Position numbers and translations under genes: made by a program. The notes under the pieces are model-generated. The model worked only from the letters and a program-made list of their open reading frames with translations, had not been told where the DNA came from and did no database searches. From assembly GCA_005879655.1 (NCBI GenBank), contig VBJK01000234.1, forward strand, positions 1 to 8,229: a DNA stretch of 8,229 bases. Direction: 5' to 3'. The stretch comes from Chloroflexota bacterium. GTDB taxonomy: Bacteria; Chloroflexota; Ktedonobacteria; Ktedonobacterales; Ktedonobacteraceae. Shown one piece after another: positions 5,181 through 8,229 of the stretch. How positions within the stretch are numbered: position 1 is the first letter of the stretch; each line of letters opens with the position of its first letter.

Positions 5181-6732
5181 ATGTCCATATGCTTTTTGAT
5201 CCCATGGTGCGTAAGCCCCCAAAATCGCCGTTGACTGATATGTCCGTTGAATGGGAAGGAGAGGCAGTACCTGCAACCCTGCGTCAAGAGTTCAAGCATG
5301 ACCGTAACACAGTAACATGTAGAATGAGCACGTGTGCAAAGGGTGTGAATGTGGAAGGTTCGCGCAAAACAGGGTGCCACCGTACGCTCTCCCAACGAAG
5401 CCTTTGTGCATGAAAGCGTTTGCGTGCGCGCTCGTCGGAGGCTCGGTACGATCGGTTTGGACAGCCGCAGGCGTGTGTAGCAGGACGAGAGGGCCAGGCT
5501 GATCGTGGCGCATCCGACGAACGGCGTCCCAAGGCTCCGAAGGCTTGCAGTGAGGGAGATCCAGTTGAGTGGAGCAGACCGCAAGGGCGCATGTTGGGGG
5601 AGCCGGTGCAGGAGTCACTGTGGTAGAGACTCATCCAGACGGGAATGGCAGATCTGTGCGAGCTGTGTGAGCAGATGAATAGGGGGAGAAAGAGTGGTGT
5701 CTGGCGGCGAGCCTGTGATCGAGAGAAGTTTGTTGGCTGTGGCATGAGAGAGCTGGGAAGGCAGAGCTTGAGCTGTGAAGAGGCGATATGCCCGCGTGAC
5801 AGCGCATTGCATGTGTATAGAACCTCAGCCATGCCGTGGCTCGCCCGTCATGAACCTGTGAGAGGCCATCCGCGAGGGAGCCGAGAGTAGCCCGTGAGAG
5901 AGGCGAATGAGCGAGGTGGAAGCACGCGGGAAGGACACGGAAGGAGGGCAGTCGTGCTCTTGGTAGGTGAGAGGCGGATGGAGAGGCGAAAGAGAGGGGA
6001 CTCACCTCTGCTGAGGTGGACGCACCAAGGAGCGAATGCCGCCAACATCTCAGCGCCAACCTCGCGGCAGCCCAATCCATGGCAGTCTCATGCTGTCTGT
6101 GTGCGGCTCTGGCGGCAATGGCAAAGGCTAGATGGTCAGGAGCTTCACCTGTAGTGGTCGCCTGTGCGAGCAGTGAAGTGGTGTGTGACTCTGGGTGAAA
6201 AGAGCATGAGCTGGGGTGGCTTGCAAACCTTTCCTCATGCAGGTTGTCTTGGCTGTCGTCCCATAACAGAGCAGAGGGCCCATCAGTTGGCAGTCAGAGA
6301 CGTTTTTTTCTTCACTCAAGGGCGGCCAAAGAGCGGCTAAAAAGGCGGCTGCAAGAGTGGCCAACATCTGTTGACTGGTCGGGTTTTGGAGGAGTGGGAG
6401 AGCCTGTCATAGGTGCTGCATCAAGGAGTGGAGCGCCATGAGGGGTGACGTGAGAGAAGCAAAGTGGTTGTCACGTCAAAGGGGGGAATAAAAAGAGCGA
6501 AATGGCCCCCTGTGAAGAGCACCATGCTGACATCCCTCGACTCAGAGCCAGTCCCACCTGTAAGCTGATCCATGCCGTGCTGTTCCTGTCATCATCCTAT
6601 GTTTGTCAACGCAAGCCAGCCGTGGGCATCCTGTCTTCTTGCCATGTTTGGCCGTCCTCGTCCTGCGCTTAGCCTGTGGAGAGTGGGTAAGCTGTTGGCA
6701 AAACGTCCCGAAAGGGAAGAAAGGCAGGAGAG
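5181..6732. other. Gene-free stretch of about 1.55 kb
   Basis: Many overlapping open frames exist on both strands (up to about 180 residues on the minus strand), but they are Ser/His/Arg/Ala-rich, overlap one another, lack ribosome sites and show no family motif. The plus strand is G-rich over C, with frequent GAGAG and GTGAG runs. No RNA gene was recognised. The only ordered structures noted are the inverted repeat at 6446-6478 and a tiny TCCC-GAAA-GGGA hairpin near 6706. It may be decayed coding DNA. Confidence 0.5.
6446..6478. promoter_or_regulatory. Inverted repeat TGACGTGA / TCACGTCA
   Basis: Perfect 8-base arms at 6446-6453 and 6471-6478, separated by 17 bases (25 bp between equivalent points). 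The arrangement resembles a two-half-site operator more than a terminator, since only AAAGGGG follows. No gene starts next to it; the nearest downstream start is at 6773. The role is unknown. Confidence 0.35.
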
Positions 6733-6772
6733 ATGCCAGAGAAAAGACGAAGAGATGCAGGTGTGATCCCGC

Positions 6773-7090
6773 GTGACGGAGCGTGACCTGCATGGTATCG
6801 AGTGGATAGCAGAACAGGAGGCCATGCGTCTGGACCAACTTCAGCAGTTGTTGTCACGGTATATGGATGCGCGTCATCCCTTCAAAAATGGGAAGCTTCT
6901 TGCAGAGACGACGGTGCGAGGTGTTGTAGCGCGATGGGTGAGAGCGGGCTGGGTGAGGTATAAGCAGATCTATGCGTATGATCCTGGCTGGGTGTGTGTG
7001 ACAGGGGAGGGCCTTGTCTTTGTGGATCGAGAGCAGTGGTCAGCGCGCCCTGCATCGATGAGCAGGCTGGACCACCTCTATGCGGTGTAA
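6773..7090 (+). CDS. Replication-relaxation-like winged-helix protein, apparently truncated
   Basis: A 105-residue frame. Residues 5-66 look like the N-terminal winged helix of replication-relaxation-family proteins, found on plasmids and integrative elements: DLHGIEWIAEQEAMRLDQL (helices 1-2), TVRGVVARWVRAGWVRYKQI (recognition helix), then the wing PGWVCVTGEGL (71-81). Residues 97-105 (SRLDHLYAV) match the point where, as I recall the family, the chain continues into a C-terminal domain, but TAA follows at 7088. Usual lengths are about 200-300 residues, so the C-terminal part is missing. The GTG start has only a poor ribosome site. A frame at ATG 6733 (MPEKRRRDAGVIPR) would join in after a one-base slip at about 6773, so the true start may be frameshifted. 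Family assignment is moderately sure. Confidence 0.6.
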   Translation: MTERDLHGIEWIAEQEAMRLDQLQQLLSRYMDARHPFKNGKLLAETTVRGVVARWVRAGWVRYKQIYAYDPGWVCVTGEGLVFVDREQWSARPASMSRLDHLYAV

Positions 7091-7273
7091 ATCAAGGAAC
7101 TGGCTGAGGCAAGGATTGATGTGATAAATGAGGTCAACAGGTATGCGATAAGAGGTATTTTGTGTAGAAAGTGAGGGAGATGTAGAAAAATAGGAATATC
7201 CCTCAGATATCGGAGAAAAAAGGGGATGACGGAAAGAGTGAAATAACGACAGAATGAGGGAGATCATTGAGAG

Positions 7274-7316
7274 AAAAAGGATGAGTTTGTGAAAGCATAC
7301 AGACTCATCCTTTTTT
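7274..7316. terminator. Strong bidirectional intrinsic terminator
   Basis: Perfect 13-base arms AAAAAGGATGAGT (7274-7286) and ACTCATCCTTTTT (7303-7315) with a 16-base loop and one more T at 7316. It has T-runs on either strand's exit side, so it can stop transcription both ways. It separates the truncated winged-helix gene from the transposon's leader region. Confidence 0.85.
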
Positions 7317-7566
7317 GTGGTGAAAGAGCTTGTGAGGAGGATGGAGCAGAGAACCTCAGAGAATTTAAGAAAAAAGACCTTAAAGAGAGAAGGGAAAAAG
7401 TGGTGGAAATTGTTTGAGAAAATAAATGAGGTAAAAAGTAAGGTGTTTCTTGAGTATAGTGATGTATAGAGAGTAAGAAGATAGTTGAGTATTATTTAGG
7501 AGAAAGAAGAGAGGTGAATGAGAGAGGGAAGAGAGTGAGAAAGAAGGAAAGTGTGGAGAGATGAGC

Positions 7567-7589
7567 CTCAAATTTTATAAAAATTTGAG
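7567..7589. promoter_or_regulatory. AT-rich inverted repeat upstream of transposase
   Basis: CTCAAATTTT (7567-7576), ATA, AAAATTTGAG (7580-7589): a perfect 10-base palindrome with a 3-base centre, 83 bases before the transposase start. It could be an operator for autoregulation or a weak hairpin. It has no T-run after it on the plus strand. Confidence 0.45.
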
Positions 7590-7672
7590 AGCAAAATGAG
7601 GTGAGAGGATCTATACTCTGCAATGGGAGGCATGGCAAAGGGAAGAAGGGAAGAAGAAGAAAGAGAGATGAT

Positions 7673-8229
7673 ATGAGTCAAGAAAAGAGTGTACCCAAGT
7701 TATCAGAGTTAAGTGATAAGCAGAGGGAAGAGGCGTATGAGAGATATAAACTTATAAGGGCATGTTTAGAGGAAGAAGTGACGCAAACGGAACTGGCAAG
7801 GGAGTCAGGAGTGCCGTTAAAAACATTGCAAAGATGGATAAGGCGTTATAGGCAGGACGGGTTGCGAGGCTTGGCAAGGCTTGAGCGCTCGGATAAAGGG
7901 AAACAAAGGGGACTGACAGAAGAACAGGTGAAGGTGGTGGAAGGGTTAGCTTTGCGCAAACCGCGTCGGACAGTGGTAACCATTCAGAGGCAGGTAAACG
8001 CCATAGCATTGGAGCAAGGGTGGAGAGAAGCGAGTTATGGGCAGGTGAGGCAAATAGTGGAAAAGCTCTCCCCAGCACTGCAAACGCTAGCGCATGAGGG
8101 GGCGGAGACGTATAGGGAGGAATATGATTTGTTGTATAGACGAGAAGCCAAAGGGCCAAATGAGATCTGGCAAGCAGATCATTGCCTGTTGCCAATTTGG
8201 ATCAGGGATGAGGATGGCCGTGAAGGGAG
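7673..8229 (+). CDS. TniA/Mu-like DDE transposase, 5' part (cut by window end)
   Basis: 185 residues from ATG at 7673, open to the window end. It belongs to the Mu/TniA/TnsB-type DDE integrase superfamily, which binds transposon ends and joins them to target DNA. Residues 15-63 form a helix-turn-helix (TQTELARESGVPLKTLQRWIRRYRQDG). About 81-138 form a second DNA-binding domain (GLTEEQVKVVEGLALRKPRRTV, then SYGQVRQIVEKLSP). Residues 161-185 enter the catalytic core at GPNEIWQADHCLLPIWIRDEDGR, where D169 is the first acidic catalytic residue. Relatives commonly read WQADHT, and here Cys follows. The second Asp and the Glu lie beyond the window. An AAA+ partner (TniB-like) and a TniQ-like protein are usually encoded downstream. 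The ribosome site is weak (purine-rich AAAGAGAG). The frame has no stop through 8229. Confidence 0.9.
   Translation, partial: MSQEKSVPKLSELSDKQREEAYERYKLIRACLEEEVTQTELARESGVPLKTLQRWIRRYRQDGLRGLARLERSDKGKQRGLTEEQVKVVEGLALRKPRRTVVTIQRQVNAIALEQGWREASYGQVRQIVEKLSPALQTLAHEGAETYREEYDLLYRREAKGPNEIWQADHCLLPIWIRDEDGREG

Larger units (their letters stand above)
7140..7660 (+). other. Purine-rich, cytosine-depleted leader region
   Basis: No gene lies here. The plus strand is strongly purine-biased. From 7380 to 7565 there is a single cytosine (7449), and in 7381-7560 about 78% of bases are A or G. Small internal features are the ATATC-cctca-GATAT inverted repeat (about 7194-7208), the terminator at 7274-7316 and the inverted repeat at 7567-7589. 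It lies directly upstream of the transposase and is probably the left-end and leader region of that element. The minus-strand frame at 7380-7571 is a Ser/Leu/Phe artefact of the bias. Confidence 0.6.

Noticed and set aside
4994..5584. 196-residue minus-strand open frame
   Set aside because: It runs antisense through the well-supported 97-residue gene and through the terminator hairpin, and is rich in Ser, Leu and Arg with no motif.
5284..6080. Overlapping minus-strand frames of 182 and 149 residues
   Set aside because: They overlap each other in different frames, are Ser/His/Ala-rich, and lack ribosome sites and family motifs.
7752..8195. 147-residue minus-strand frame
   Set aside because: It is the antisense shadow of the transposase gene.
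7086..8229. CRISPR-associated transposon
   Set aside because: Only a TniA/Mu-like transposase start is visible. No Cas gene, array or TniQ is in the window, so the claim cannot be supported.

Overview
Taxonomy cannot be proven from this window. Frequent GTG/TTG starts behind AGGAGG ribosome sites, a TniA/Mu-type transposase, a replication-relaxation-like winged-helix protein, a Pif1-like helicase remnant and long gene-poor stretches suit a large, mobile-element-rich bacterial genome. Ktedonobacteria-like Chloroflexota is my best guess, by inference only. The window reads as a decayed accessory region with few intact genes.

Layout. Positions 1-780 and about 1830-2610 hold degenerate copies of one imperfect repeat family, with units of roughly 220-285 bp. 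Between them, on the minus strand, lies a complete HAD-superfamily hydrolase gene (818-1600) with its own promoter candidate and ribosome site. Positions 2611-3080 hold nothing recognisable. A 56-residue single-pass membrane protein gene lies on the minus strand at 3112-3282, and its stop codon is embedded in a pair of near-palindromes.

Positions 3453-4268 are the broken C-terminal end of a Pif1/RecD-like helicase gene. It carries frameshifts, an in-frame stop, and two different short non-autonomous transposable elements, each with terminal inverted repeats and a target-site duplication. Element 1 is 3517-3789 (duplication GGATGG); element 2 is 3829-4008 (duplication GCTGGCAGA). Conceptually removing both brings the helicase pieces back together.

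Positions 4417-5118 hold a compact gene pair: an excisionase/MerR-like DNA-binding protein, then a 97-residue protein of unknown function. The two have near-identical start contexts and end at a hairpin terminator (5135-5180). About 1.55 kb (5181-6732) follows with no credible gene.

Positions 6773-7090 encode what looks like only the N-terminal winged-helix part of a replication-relaxation-type protein, apparently truncated. After a strong terminator (7274-7316) and a purine-rich, almost cytosine-free stretch comes the start of a TniA/Mu-like DDE transposase (7673 onward), cut off by the window end. That element probably continues to the right with its partner genes.

No CRISPR array, tRNA or rRNA was seen. 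The strongest observations are the two new short elements inside the helicase remnant, the degenerate repeat family around the HAD gene, the small membrane protein, and the cytosine-depleted leader of the transposon.
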